Shown here: piece by piece, positions 12,001 through 22,851 of the stretch
Layout: every line of letters starts with the position of its first letter
How positions within the stretch are numbered: position 1 is the stretch's first letter
NCBI GenBank assembly: GCA_900642245.1
Contig: CAAAJI010000019.1
Coordinates: 243,305-307,304, forward strand
Direction: 5' to 3'
DNA from: Fragilaria radians
Lineage: Eukaryota > Bacillariophyta > Fragilariophyceae > Fragilariales > Fragilariaceae
Length of the DNA: 64,000 nt
Translations under genes and position numbers: made by a program
The notes under the pieces: generated by a model
Databases searched by the model: none
What the model saw: the letters and a program-made list of their open reading frames with translations, nothing else
Told to the model about the DNA's origin: nothing

Positions 12001-14495
12001 TCCAGAGCCTTCCTAGTACTTACAGGATACCCTCCTGACTTTTTTTCGATGTCAAATCTTTCCAACTCATCAGGATTTTGGAGTTTTGGTAAGTGCTCTG
12101 CTCTTTCTTTCTCATGAATTAAGGCATTTAAATTAGGGATTCTTTTCGTTTTATTCTCCAGGTTACCATCAGTTTTATTCTTCGATCCTAACACTAATGC
12201 TGACTTATGTGGGGATTTACTGTTCAAGAATTCAAATTCCTTCGAAACATTCGATGGAGATGAGGGTGATTCATGTTGAATTGTAAAATAGTTTTGAGTC
12301 GGAGAGTTGCGCCCTGAGATCGTGCTATGATCATCCTCAAGTGGTGGAAGAATTCTGTCTTGCGATTTCAGTTCGTTCATACTGCTACGCATGCGCCGTT
12401 TGCGAAGAAATTGTTCTGCTTCAGAATGAATAGGAGGTGATTTGGTCACTATGTTAGGTGCTGTTACCTTAACTGGGCTAGCAATAGAAGAGTTATGGTC
12501 TTCTGTTGTCATCGAAGAAGTGGATGACATAATCAAAAATGATGAGGGAACAGCAGATGCCACATGTGCATACTTGTCGTACACCTTGGAGGATTGAATG
12601 GGAGTAAGTGTAGACGACTGAACCGATGGCTCTGAGATCGATTCATCTTCACTAATAAGGGAACGTCGAGCAGCCTGTCTTAGCTCCTGGATATCGTGAG
12701 AATCTAGAGTTCGCTCATTCATACTCTCTTTTCTGGTCGTCTGAGATGTAGCCCTAGTTTGACCAGAACTAGCGATATTCTTGGAAGGTAAGTAAGTCTG
12801 GGGAAGGTATCGAACTTCAAAAGGATCGAGTTTTGTCGATTTTGAAGTCCGTGGCGGTGGTGGTGGTGGCGGCGGCGGAGGAGGTGGAAGATGATGTGTT
12901 GCCGATTGGACTTTGTTGCTCATAGCTGTTGATGATTCCTGAGCATGAATTTGTTCTATTCTTGACGGAGTTAGAACAGACTCGGGATCATACCGGTTGA
13001 AATTCGCGGGATAATCCAAACTAGAAGAGCTACTTTCGGTGATGTAGAACGGATCAGCAAAAGGATCTACTTGAACAGGCCTACTTGAGCCGGCGAAATT
13101 TTTTTCTTCATTGATGTTACTGCTTGTAATCGAAGTAGATGGGGCCGAAATGAAATCGCTTCCATCCCAGTAGACACCATGAGGATCACCACTAGTAGAT
13201 CCTTCATCTTCGCCTATTGGATCCATTTTCTTCGAATTTTGTGCTCTAAGTGGACTTTCCAATATAAATGAAGGGTCTGTCAAGATACTTATATCATCGG
13301 GGAATCTAAGATCTGAAATTAGCGGATTTGATGTCGTGTTACTGAAAGCATCAAAGATGTTAGAGTCATCAGCGGAGTTATCGGCTTTATGGAAAGCTGT
13401 CCCTTCATCTCTGTCCTCACTTCGTTGAAGGTCATCAGATGAGTCATCCAAAGGAAATGCAGCGGCCTCTTGGAATTGAGAATCAGACGTTTTCTGGGGA
13501 GTTCTTGGCACAATTTCTGCTGAATGAGGAGTAGATTTATACGAAGACCCTGGCTTCGCATCTAGCGGCATCCCTAACTTGACATCTTGGTCTCTTTTCT
13601 TGAGATGGTGAGTGGCTCCAACTCCACGTCGAGACATTTTGGTTCCCGTGAGGCTGCTATTTGTTGGTGTCGATGAATCCGGACTGGTTAATGGGGAAGA
13701 AGCTTTGTTCGTTATCGGAGATGAAGATGATTTATTTCTGCTTCCACCCAACATGTTTCTTAAAAACCCTTTCTTCTTTACCTGAGGTAGCGAAGAGGAA
13801 GGTGACGAAACCATTGCTGTTGATGATTTTCTCTGACTTGAATCTGAAGACTTAGCTAATTTTGAACTGGACAAATTGGGTGAATCATTGTCTTGGAGTA
13901 TTTGATTGGATGAAATACTCGATAAAGTAGTATCATTAACTGTATTTTGATACTTGAAAGATGCTCTCGGTGTCATGTCAGAGTTTGTAGGCGTAGACAA
14001 TGCTGAAGCTACTTTGTTTCTGGGGCTCTTACGTTCTAATGGTTTGTTTTCAGTTGATGACTGAGATGAAACAGATTCCGACACAGCCGTAGTGTGATCT
14101 ATCGAGGATTTAATTCGAGATGTTGCACGGTCATACAGATGTCTTTCATGATATTCGAGATGTTCCTCATTCGGAGTGTCAACCAAATCCATTGATTGGT
14201 AGATGGCCATGGCAGCCCTTCGCCGTTCCTCTACGATAGATTGACCAGTTTTTTTACTTGCACTACTACTACCGCTACTTTTACTAGTTCGAACGTAATG
14301 AAAGGAAGGCGATGGCCTAGAAGGCAAGGAAGGATCATGCTGATTTGTAGGTGTTTTTGAAAGAGAAGCAGTGTTGAGGGAAGAATTGTCGAATTGCCTT
14401 AGACTTGGAGAGGGAGGTATAAATTGTCCCCCGACGGCATCAATATGCATATCTTCATCGAAAGGAAGTTCTGTTTTGCAAATCATGGACTTCAT
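9072..14495 (-). CDS. Giant IQ-motif (calmodulin-binding) protein
   Basis: Single-exon gene of 1807 aa, MKSMICKTEL start. The N-terminal ~1000 residues are Ser/Thr-rich and probably disordered, with a polyproline run encoded at about 12,858-12,888. Residues about 1040-1460 carry a tandem array of roughly 17 IQ-type motifs, such as AACKIQSAFRGWQTRQK, SATIIQSQWRRYKAQ and ASKRIQRQWRGYKRRKK, followed by a Lys/Arg-rich segment. IQ motifs bind calmodulin or calmodulin-like light chains, so a Ca-responsive scaffold or cytoskeletal role is inferred. No myosin motor, calponin-homology or kinase domain is visible, so it is not a myosin, and it is only ASPM-like in having a long IQ array. The C-terminal ~200 residues are His/Pro/Gly-rich. 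The 5' end is supported by ATG at 14495 with no open frame far upstream. Confidence 0.8.
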   Translation of the reverse strand: MKSMICKTELPFDEDMHIDAVGGQFIPPSPSLRQFDNSSLNTASLSKTPTNQHDPSLPSRPSPSFHYVRTSKSSGSSSASKKTGQSIVEERRRAAMAIYQSMDLVDTPNEEHLEYHERHLYDRATSRIKSSIDHTTAVSESVSSQSSTENKPLERKSPRNKVASALSTPTNSDMTPRASFKYQNTVNDTTLSSISSNQILQDNDSPNLSSSKLAKSSDSSQRKSSTAMVSSPSSSLPQVKKKGFLRNMLGGSRNKSSSSPITNKASSPLTSPDSSTPTNSSLTGTKMSRRGVGATHHLKKRDQDVKLGMPLDAKPGSSYKSTPHSAEIVPRTPQKTSDSQFQEAAAFPLDDSSDDLQRSEDRDEGTAFHKADNSADDSNIFDAFSNTTSNPLISDLRFPDDISILTDPSFILESPLRAQNSKKMDPIGEDEGSTSGDPHGVYWDGSDFISAPSTSITSSNINEEKNFAGSSRPVQVDPFADPFYITESSSSSLDYPANFNRYDPESVLTPSRIEQIHAQESSTAMSNKVQSATHHLPPPPPPPPPPPPRTSKSTKLDPFEVRYLPQTYLPSKNIASSGQTRATSQTTRKESMNERTLDSHDIQELRQAARRSLISEDESISEPSVQSSTLTPIQSSKVYDKYAHVASAVPSSFLIMSSTSSMTTEDHNSSIASPVKVTAPNIVTKSPPIHSEAEQFLRKRRMRSSMNELKSQDRILPPLEDDHSTISGRNSPTQNYFTIQHESPSSPSNVSKEFEFLNSKSPHKSALVLGSKNKTDGNLENKTKRIPNLNALIHEKERAEHLPKLQNPDELERFDIEKKSGGYPVSTRKALDLIRNSKNHVRRPSTGSKPEPIVPTSKSAKTHALDLIRKKDVRLQRPKSIVSNTYHSGLTEAVNKAADKKHPQRNKSLVSTIETLVPPRAPTQLNFSKFSKKGRKPYYNRSAKGDFSKSVNLRQKIKNPLALRKSNPPTKQKPSNGYIKVRRMLIEPHVVEIGMAEMYRKRRKLIEWGIIIPRKIHAVKVPKSVNTVDESTMDPIQRAGYRLLCKAAVPIQSSVRRFLAQKEALDRMWGLIELQAYFRRWRCEAYRFAHKWAACKIQSAFRGWQTRQKLDEAIFASVEIQRIVRGYLATTQVYDRFYSLITMQCAVRGWLGRVKARHQLGIIIVLQSIVRRYLAKLTVQKRIRAATIIQSAYRGYSALLHFQFDIVDIIIVQSIIRRWKALKMASILKIERDQAAATRIQKVWRGFQSYSDFVFSLADILTTQRVARGWLARRKANFMKRIKSATIIQSQWRRYKAQIGSLYKLVHLIIVQSIIRRRLAIRRVRQLRIENWAAETIQSQWRLRRWMAEKKCHEAATMIQSAWRRFWIYSQYLIISFEIIRMQSFYRGHRARKLASLQMGCAIIIQSSMRRCLAIRVAQQLKVIRVLVSANSECLRENIASKRIQRQWRGYKRRKKELYAAAVIHRFFAMVKLEVDREICRQRDKKAKKKKRRSREKVETEEKMLERAWLNVVEIDPYGKKGKSFPLGKISESGSDASRSVPPRVSKSRQMERDRQKPLLTGKAVDVRPFDEMSEVTGASVFNAPARVNTLSRKEMSDDLSLEEAWIDTEILQVKRRRESEEDYLQRHGLQHHTAFQIRDSRPYAPIPHLMRGQRMDAIPPKLNHSTPLQASLVRRQAINTHHVSGMYQPLSAHPPNTFHQMVALQRHDIPPPAPHLVLAHGNSMHAPVSHSNNHFEGYRNRGPSHHPLQSHVNTSRYSDPGYFQGGEPLRTNLGGYARHPRSESPSGSQGYVDYPKPKDRSGYYRG

Positions 14496-17400
14496 GGTAA
14501 TGGGCGTTTAGATCTAATTGATTTCCTTCTGTAAGAGAAAAAGTTAGGTCCTAACCAAGAGCAAGCAAGCAAGCAAAAGCAAAAAAGCCAAGATGAAAAT
14601 TCTTTTTTTATCGCTCCTCGTTGTCGATGGAACTCTGATCTTCGGTTCTCACGGAAGGTGTTTTCAATTCTAAGAAGTGAGATATTGCGTCTAGTCTGGT
14701 TAGGTTCGATGATCCAATGCACCCCAACGCTTGGTGAATTGAATTGCGACCACAATGGGGGGTTTTGGACACGTCTACTGGTACAGAGAGCCTACTGGAA
14801 TATGTGTTTCACATTTCAAGAGGCATCCATTCTTGACTAGAAGGAATTCTTTTCAATTACGGGACTCTAGTAAGTGAAAACGCCTGAGGGAGTAGTATCA
14901 CAGTTTAACGTTATAGAAGACACAAAATTCTGTTATCGCTAGTCAGCTTGGGTTACAGTAATACTGTGGTATGACTAAAGCAAAAATTCACCGAGACAAA
15001 GGTTGGGATATCTCGTCCTTGGTCTGATGAAAAAACGTACAATATGTCCGTTGCCACAAATCGCCCAAATAACATTTTTAACAAAAATTGTTCACGATTA
15101 AGACTCATAACAACATGGTGTGTTCTCTAATACAGGCACGTATACTTTCGATAAATCCGCTTGACTCTCGCAACAGAAAGAGTGCTTTTTTGCATACTAC
15201 TTAAAACAACTACGTACATTTTTCAACAGTGAATTTATTTGGTGTACAGCATGTACAATAATGAAAACTTTTTTCCTTCTTAACTCTACTTCCGAATTAA
15301 TTGTTGACGTTCGAAAAATGGACTCAAGGCGGGTACTATCGCGCACACTACAATAATGGATCCTACTATTGTCATTCTTGGACATTTCCGTTATTTCGTA
15401 ACCAACAAAGTAGGCCTTACCTTCCCACTTCTATTGCTTGTTTTCGCTTTTGTAACTCGATGAAAGCTTGCATTTTTCAGCCAAACAATTGTTACTGCTG
15501 GCGTGGATTGCAGTGTAGTGTGAAAAGTACTAGGCACTACCCAATGTAGTTGCTGCTATGAAGTGTGACACTGGATACCACAAAATGGACCCTTTCTATC
15601 ATTCCATTTAAGTGAGGAAAATATGATGATGTAAAATAGGATTAATGCCACAATTGCGACAGGTTCCGTATGGGTGTCTTTAATTTCAATTCTGCATTCA
15701 ATACACCTATGCCTTGCGGTTGCGGGAGCGATGATTCGTTTTTGAATGCTTCCTTGACTTCTGATGCTATAGGATTCCGTATTGCAATAATTTTGAACAA
15801 GTAATATTAAGTTTTCTAGTATATGGTTTTACATCTTCAAATATCTTTTGGCAATGTTCTGCGTAATTTATTGATAATGCATTTTGAAAATAGGGCTACA
15901 ATATGAGCAATGACTTTGGTTCATTAATTTCTAGGAATGAGCTTAATGGATGTGTTCTAAAAAAAGGAAGAGTATCTGGTATCCAACTTTTTTCTTCTTG
16001 GTTGGATGCTTTCTCTTTTTACCCAGAATCCTTCTTAGAGGAGCGTATCAATTATGTCTGTTATATAATATAAGGCTAAACTTGTCTGGCAGGAGTAGTT
16101 CAAATAGTGAGGAGAATAAGTTGCAGATTAATGATTAGGCAAGACCAGTATCTTTATTGGCACTAATCCAGAAATAGAAATTGCTGAAAATTCAATATTT
16201 ACTTTCAACTTTTCACAAAGAGGACAATAAAACAAGTTCAAGCAAATGGTTATCTAATCCTCTTCATTTAGGCTCTGTTGTCATTTGATTTGTCACCATG
16301 CACAATCAGTTCGGGGTGAGATTAGATTTACATTAGTGGTCCACTTGGAGTGAAACGCATGTGGCCAGAACATGGCGCTCATAAGTCCAGGCATCTTTTC
16401 TTAATTTTTAGTGAGGCTATCAATATCCAAGACAGCTGGAAAAAGCTATGAGAAACTGAAGATGGCAAGAATAATCTCAGAATTATTAATTGAAATATGC
16501 CTACCAAGAATCAGTATAATCAATCGATATGTGGGGAAGCAACGGAAACGTTCCTTTTCAGTTTGTTTAACACATTCAAGAGTAAAGACTACACATACAG
16601 ATGCGAATCCATGATATGGGATATGGTGGCAAAGAATTTCGAACCTACCTCAACTCCTAAGTTAGTAAGACCTTAGAGGATGTTTGTGCATCTCTCATTT
16701 TAGAGAAATTAGGATTCAGACTCTTGAATCACGTAACTTGAGAAGTTAAGAATAAAGTTAGAAAATCATGGGATCTACATGACAAAAAAATTAGTTTTTA
16801 CTTCTTGCTTTAAAAAGCTAACAATTGAATACGAGCTTCTAATGGTCATGTTGGTGTAAGGAGTTGGAAGCACAGCAAACCCGCTTAAATTTGATGATAT
16901 ACATGAGGAAATAAATCGAAAAAGCGCTACAAGGCAATCTGATGAAGCAAAACAAATCCAATTGAAATCGAAAATATGCGCAAAAAATATCAAGTTAGAA
17001 TCAAGCTGAGAATTGAAGGTACAGATGTTCAAGCAAACTTTATGCTTCAATTCAAAGGCAACTGTCGCGATTTTAAATAGCTTGACCACACAGCAGGTCA
17101 ATGACAGCTAAAGAAAGGTAGAGAGATGCTAGTTGCTAGGGAGCATCTTCACACGAGACTTGTGATTACTTAAGTAAATTGTTATTCCTATTGCTGAGTT
17201 TAAGTGGGTGTATCTCAAATATCACACTTTAACTCGAATAATTTTGCAGGGCATTCCAAATCGTGATTTGTATCTTGATTGCATCTCAGAATCAATCTCG
17301 TCCATATTGTCGGGTCTCACAATTTTGAATCGTGATGTGCCAGTGATCATGCAGATTCACCACTTATTTTCCAAACTCTTCCCCTAAACTATTAATCAAA
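14496..17400. other. Gene-poor spacer
   Basis: About 2.9 kb without a recognisable gene. Several frames of 60-110 codons (for example at 15,301-15,549 and 16,775-17,101) show low-complexity composition and no conserved motif. The first few hundred bases should include the promoter of the IQ-motif gene. The downstream end runs into the decayed copia element. Confidence 0.5.
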
Positions 17401-19230
17401 TGCGGTTGAATCACAATGCTTTTTGGTTTATTGAATATTGCAAATTAAACAATCTGCCAGATCATCCTCGATCTTGAATCCAAATTGAAAGCCTTTGAGG
17501 CAATCAATTATATCTTTGATTCCTTCTTCACTACCAACAACAAAAAAGTCAGTAATGTATACAGTAACCATCACAATCCCAAATTCTGAGTACTTTATCC
17601 TTAATTATGGATCAACAGGGCTTGCCAAAACCCTTAAGTGAAAAAAGGGGTTATTAAATCTCTTGCTTGTTAGACAAGACCATATATAGTCCTTTATAAG
17701 ATTCATCATTCATCCTTTCTGGCCTTCATACTCTTAGGTATCTTCATTAAGAATGTTACCTTAAGACCTCCATGTAGGAACGCCGTTTCAATACCATTTA
17801 CTTTTTCAACTAAACTCCAAGTCAACATTGCTACCAAAAGAGTTCAAAATGTCACATCATTAATAACGGGTGCATCTCGTGCCGCTTGAGAGTATTGTTT
17901 ACCTGACGCAATGTTATCACATGAATTATCAAGTATCAGTAACTTCATAGACCCTTTAATCTTTTACCTCTTGAGTAAGCTCAATTTCCTAACTTTCAGT
18001 TCATCGTTCCAGTCAGCATAGTTACCAACAACCATGGCGCAAACATTAATTTTTCTTGGGCTTTATCCTTTTTAAAATTGATCCCAATGTATAATCTATC
18101 TCAAGAGATCTCAATACTACAATTTTCGTCCAAGTCTTATTTTTATTCCTCTGCTTGGCCTTGCTTGCTGCTCAGGCTTTCAATGCCTCAGAGTGGCCCG
18201 TAAAGGCTTCGTTATTGTTGTGTTTTGATTGAAAAACGAAGATGCAGAGATCCCATATATTCTTGATGTAGTCTGCAACTGTTTTAGCGTAGTTTATTCT
18301 TACTTCAAGGCAGAGCATAGGAAGAGGCTATAAATGCAGAGCACTTATGGCACAATAAAAACACAGAACGCGCATTTTGGTTCATTGGACTAAATTTGAC
18401 GAAGCCAATTCCAGGAACCTTCCATTGACTTATACCACATGTAGCTTTCCTGAAAATTCATGCCGGGTATCTGACTTTCCCTATAGGCCAACTTTTCAAC
18501 TTTGAAGCTCCTTTCAAGGCTTTATTGTATTTCTTTGGCTTCAATTCCTTCAATAGTGGCTCATTCATTTTCAAGATGATTGAAGTTGCCTTTTGTTTTT
18601 ACTCCAATTTCGATTATTTATATCGAGCCAAATCAAATATCTTGATTTAGTTATTTGCCCCAATGATTTTGTGGATAACCAACAAACAAGCCAACGGTTT
18701 GCATTTCGTTTACTTTTACTTGCATGTTTCTTTTCGTCGTCTAAGATCCTTCAAATCACATTTGAAAAGTAGTTTTCATCTTTGACGAAACCGATATCTA
18801 CGTAGAGTCTTTCTCCTGGATAGATGCTGCTCCGCTTCCAGTCATTGTTAACAGCTGTCTGTCTTGCCTTTCCCACTGAACAGGCTTCATATGTCTTATA
18901 AGTTACCCACAGCATCACATCCATGGGATTTTGTAGTTGTTCTAGAAGTGGCTTCGCCATGGCACACAATCTTCTGCACATTGTTGATGTCCTTTCAATC
19001 TTCAAGTTTGTGCTATTTTTTCAAAAACTGTTGCTGTCGTATCTCCATAATTGGTATCAACTTAATGCTCAACAAAAAATGGCTTTTGGTCTTTAAGACT
19101 CTGTCAAAGCACACAGTTATGCTTCCTTTCATGAACTTCATCGGACTTGCACTATGTTGACATGTGACCCAGTTTGCCGCAATTTCGGCATTTTCCTTTA
19201 TATTCAATAGTGCCTTCTCTTCACCCAAAT
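17401..19230 (-). mobile_element. Decayed Ty1/copia retrotransposon (integrase then RT fragments)
   Basis: Read on the minus strand, this stretch keeps pieces of a copia Pol in the expected order. Near 18,751-19,005 is an integrase-type segment with EACSVGKARQ and PGERLYVDIG. Near 17,701-17,830 the reverse-transcriptase palm start NGIETAFLHGGL matches the copia ETAFLHG box. Near 17,401-17,600 is VTVYITDFFVVGSEE, a YVDD-box relic with the second Asp kept and Val-Asp changed to Ile-Thr, followed by a TDYLSCKI-like DDLADCLICNI. Stops and frameshifts break every part, so no product is expected. LTRs could not be defined. The 5' limit may lie beyond 19.2 kb. Confidence 0.75.
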
Positions 19231-19729
19231 CCTCGTGTTTTGTAGATACTGACTGTGATAAAATCTCAAATCCAAGTCCTCCATGAGTTTTTCAATTGAT
19301 AACGCTTTCTTACCACTGCTCTTTTCCCTAAGTATCATTTGCAATTAGTAGCCAGTTTTTAAGCTGCTGAGCACTAACTCGCGGGTCTTCATTCTTTCCA
19401 AGCTTACTTTCCCTAAAATTTCTCTTGGCTTTGACAAGATACTGGTTAAATCTTCTTCTTGAGTTTTTTACACGCTAACCTTGCTATTCCATCTTCAAAG
19501 TGTCTTAAACAATTCCAAATGCAATTTTACCGTTGATGTTGTTGCTTACGCCAATTGACAGTACCAATGCTGTAAAGGAGAGTTTGTTGAGGTCAGCATT
19601 CTTCAACATTCTTCTTCCTTCTTCTGACTTCCCCTAAAACTCATCTGAACTTTTGGAATCTTCAGCTTCCTAATGAGATATCCTTTGATACTTGAAGCGG
19701 AGAAAGTTTCGGGAGTTTGATGACTTCCC

Positions 19730-20350
19730 TGACTATTGCCGGAGCGTCTTAATTCAAGAGAACAGATCCTTGAAAGAAATGGTTATCAGTCTATTTTTGG
19801 ACCCGATAAATCAGAATATTCAGATGAACTTTATAGAGTCCCTGTAAGGAAACTTGAAAGAGGAGATCTTATGGATAGACCTCCCTATGGAATGGGAGCA
19901 AATAAGGATGCATAACTGACTAAAGATATGACTATCTATGGACTGGTATAATGTACTAAATAGCTCTATGTGAAGTTGGCTGAAGTATTCAAAGAGGGTT
20001 TAATCAAAGCCAACTTGATCCTCCTTCAGGATCAAGAATAAATACAGTTTTATTGCATTGATGGCTATTTCTATGAAAGTAACTTCACGATTAAACGTTA
20101 TGGAGCCATCTATGAAGTCATCGAGGTGCTAAAGGGTCATCAATTTGTTTATGAAGGTAGACAACAAGCTGATCTACTTTTTAGCTGTAATATTTTCCAG
20201 GAACTTGAGAAAGGGAGCGCTTACACCAAACAATCTCATTACATTCATTTATTAAGAGGGAGACATTACTTCAAGCAAATTTTAGATTATGAGGCCAATC
20301 AAAGGAATAAAGCAGCAAGGTTATGCATTCCAAATGCAAGTCTCATGTAG
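19730..20350 (+). pseudogene. Relic reading frame with four in-frame stops
   Basis: One frame starting near 19,730 reads like protein over about 200 codons but is cut by four stops, between 19,915 and about 20,045. Its last segment is open from about 20,045 to 20,350, including GHQFVYEGRQQADLLFSC and KGSAYTKQSHYIHLL. Amino-acid use is balanced, unlike the random frames nearby, and the strand is opposite to the copia element beside it. I do not recognise the family. It may be a host gene relic or part of another mobile element. Confidence 0.4.
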
Positions 20351-21189
20351 GAATAAGCACAAAGGGGTTGGAGACTGAAAATAGGGGAATTTCTGAAGCA
20401 GCCAATGGGATCAGATTGATCTAGTCTTTGTAAAAGCCTTTGGAATCTCTGTGACATCCCTATCTTGGTAGCTTCCATGGTCTTTCCATTTCTAACAGAT
20501 ATCTTCTCAGAGATGTCATCTACAATGTACATTACAGTAGTGGCACGAGGCTCCACTATCACCAATCCAATTCTTTTATGGAAATGGGATAATATGAAAG
20601 TAAGGACCAGACCAGCTGATGTTCCCATAATTACAGGTCTTGAGGAGTCTGAACTATTTGCATCACAAAGCAGTTTGCATTTACATGTCTTAATTTCCTG
20701 TAGTGTTTGGAAGTCATTGGTTTACCACTATTGAAACTCGTTTCTTGATTGCTTCTACATGTGCTCTGCGCTACTTGGGACCATTCTATAAATAGTTACA
20801 ACATTTTGCTTTGATGTAAAGATGACTTGATCTTCTACATCTATGTCAACATTATAGTTAGAAGTCACATCTGGCATACCCTTATATACGAATCCAGAAG
20901 ATAATACATTTCCAAAAAAAGTGATGACCAATATCCAGTCCATAAAAAATGAATAGGTTAATTTTTGTCTCGATATTGGAGGCGTCCCTTATCGTGAGTA
21001 CAAGTAAAAATAGAAAATACGGATATTCTATGTATTTATACATACGCTGACGGAAATTATACGTTAACTGTCCTTTTCATTTCCCCCACAAATCTCGATG
21101 ATAATAAATAATATTTTACCATACAAATTTAGTGCTGACAAAATATTGCTTTGTAAATGTAAAGTATGTATAATGACTTCCAGGACCAT
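20351..21189. other. Spacer, possible further transposon debris
   Basis: No supportable gene. A 62-codon minus frame at 20,755-20,943 might be retroelement debris given the copia pieces downstream on that strand, but no motif proves it. Confidence 0.3.
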
Positions 21190-21550
21190 CTAACTAGATG
21201 GAGAATTAATGTGATTCAAATCGTGTTACAATCCAACTTCTCATGAGAGTTGAAAATCCCATCCAACTTGTCGGAAGATTTGAAGATCCCCTCCGACTTG
21301 TCATGTGAGTTGAGGATACAAGATTCAATCCAACTCTTCATTAAATCAACTCTTCACAAGAGTTGAAGGCACAAGAGGATACAAGATCAAATTGTAGAAA
21401 TAATCTAAATGAGATCATAACTTCACATGTTGTCCACTGATTGCTCAAACAAAGGTCAACTCAAAAAAGATCCCTTACTAAATAGCTAAAGATATTTTTA
21501 AAGGCTCTTCTGTTCAATCAGTCTTCTCCCCATTTGGTATCACAGTCTTT
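21190..21550 (+). repeat. LTR-like tract with palindromes and a PBS-like site
   Basis: Between 21,230 and 21,380 there are repeated short inverted motifs built on CAACT/AGTTG, including CAACTCTT..AAGAGTTG with a 3-nt loop. About 150 bp further, at 21,535-21,546, TGGTATCACAGT matches 10 of 12 bases of TGGTATCAGAGC, the usual initiator-tRNA primer-binding site of copia elements. An LTR ending just before a PBS would explain both. No internal coding region follows on this strand, so it would be a truncated copy. Confidence 0.35.
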
Positions 21551-21893
21551 TTTGTGTCATCCTCCATTTGTATGTAGGTCCAAGATTAAATCTGGAGCAT
21601 CTCTGATGTGGCTATCTCGAAAGCAGTTAAGGTAATCCGGTACAGAAAAGTCAGCATATTGATTTGAAAAGTTTCGTTTTGTCAACGTGAAGCTACTACT
21701 TTTTCAAATTCTGAAGCACTTCCCCATCACACACTTTTACATATTGCATTTGGATATTCCAATCTTCATGGACGGAAATCGTGTTCCTATAATGAAAAGG
21801 TGGATTCTAGAAACAGGTATACCAATAGGTAAATTAGTCAATCATTTATAGGCTCAAGTGTCTTGACTAAATACTGCATTCCAAGCAAAGAAG

Positions 21894-22098
21894 ACTTAAA
21901 TCCAAATCTAAATTAGGATATCTAACTTCAAAGACTACAATTGAAATAGACTCAAATGATAACTCAAAGCTATGGTATTTGCTGATCATCTTTTTGACTT
22001 TTGGAATGCTTAACAAGGAGTCGATCAAGATCCCCATCCTGGCCTTTCTTTACCAATTGAACACTAAAACAAGGCTAGAGATTTCTACATTAGATATA
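21894..22098 (-). repeat. Duplicate of the LETM1 terminal exon and its flanks
   Basis: This 205-bp segment matches 24,376-24,580 with no gaps and about five mismatches, four of them in the intron end. It contains the complete last coding exon of LETM1 (encoding VQLVKKGQDGDL onward to the stop), the splice acceptor AG, part of the preceding intron and about 75 bp of 3' flank. Orientation is the same as the parent. Since intron sequence is included, it was copied as DNA, not from mRNA. No other LETM1 exon is found next to it. Confidence 0.9.
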
Positions 22099-22851
22099 CA
22101 AATTACCATCAGGTATTTCCTATGATTTAAAAATAAGAATTAATTTTCCTTTAGCGTTTTACCTTGAATACGGTCGTTACTAGGCACATGTTCCTAGATG
22201 TCCAAACAGTCCCAATTTTAATCTAAAATAAGCTCTTGAAGGGCTATCGTTGTCATCTATAAGGTATATTAAAGATTTTTCCTGCCAAGTATATCCATCT
22301 TTTTTTATCCACCTCCCATTGACAATATTCTCTGGTATTAAAATGGTTAGTTTACCCATTCATCAAAATGCTTCGTCATTGACCGTCACATATGTACGGC
22401 GAATAATGGTGAATTGTTTCTGTGAGCAGAAAGTGAGTAAAGCTTGGGCTGCAGAGTTTTTTTCTCTAATTTGCGAATTTCGAGTATGGGCTATGCTATA
22501 TCAGACTGTTTGATGCTTTTGATTGAATTTCGGTTATCCTTTAGATCCTACTTGAATTTAAAAGCTGTTATAGCTATGTTGTTTCCTTGATTTTGTTGAG
22601 ATGTTGAAATTCCTGTTGAAGTAAGATATGATTCTGTTCGCGTAACCTGCTAAGCTCAAAAACATCTGTGCCTCTGGAATCAAGAAGTGATATGGATTGT
22701 GGGAAGTCGCATACGAAATTGAAATTCCAGAAGCAGTTTGTTCTCTCATGCTGGAATCATTAACTACTGAGAGACTGTGGCATGATTCACCGAAAATGAA
22801 GAAAATTGGAATAAAATCTCTTGTTTACTTAGAAACTTACTTTGATTCTAT
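22099..22851. other. Spacer downstream of the LHC gene
   Basis: Contains the 3' UTR region of the LHC gene on the minus strand. Short open frames on both strands (87 codons at 22,250, 63 codons at 22,558) have no recognisable motif. Confidence 0.4.

Noticed and set aside
14492..14755. 87-codon minus frame just upstream of the IQ gene
   Set aside because: Overlaps the IQ gene start by four bases, but composition is random, no domain is seen, and it is more likely 5' leader.
15301..15549. 82-codon Cys/Tyr-rich plus frame
   Set aside because: No regular Cys spacing, and the same stretch is covered by a random frame on the other strand.
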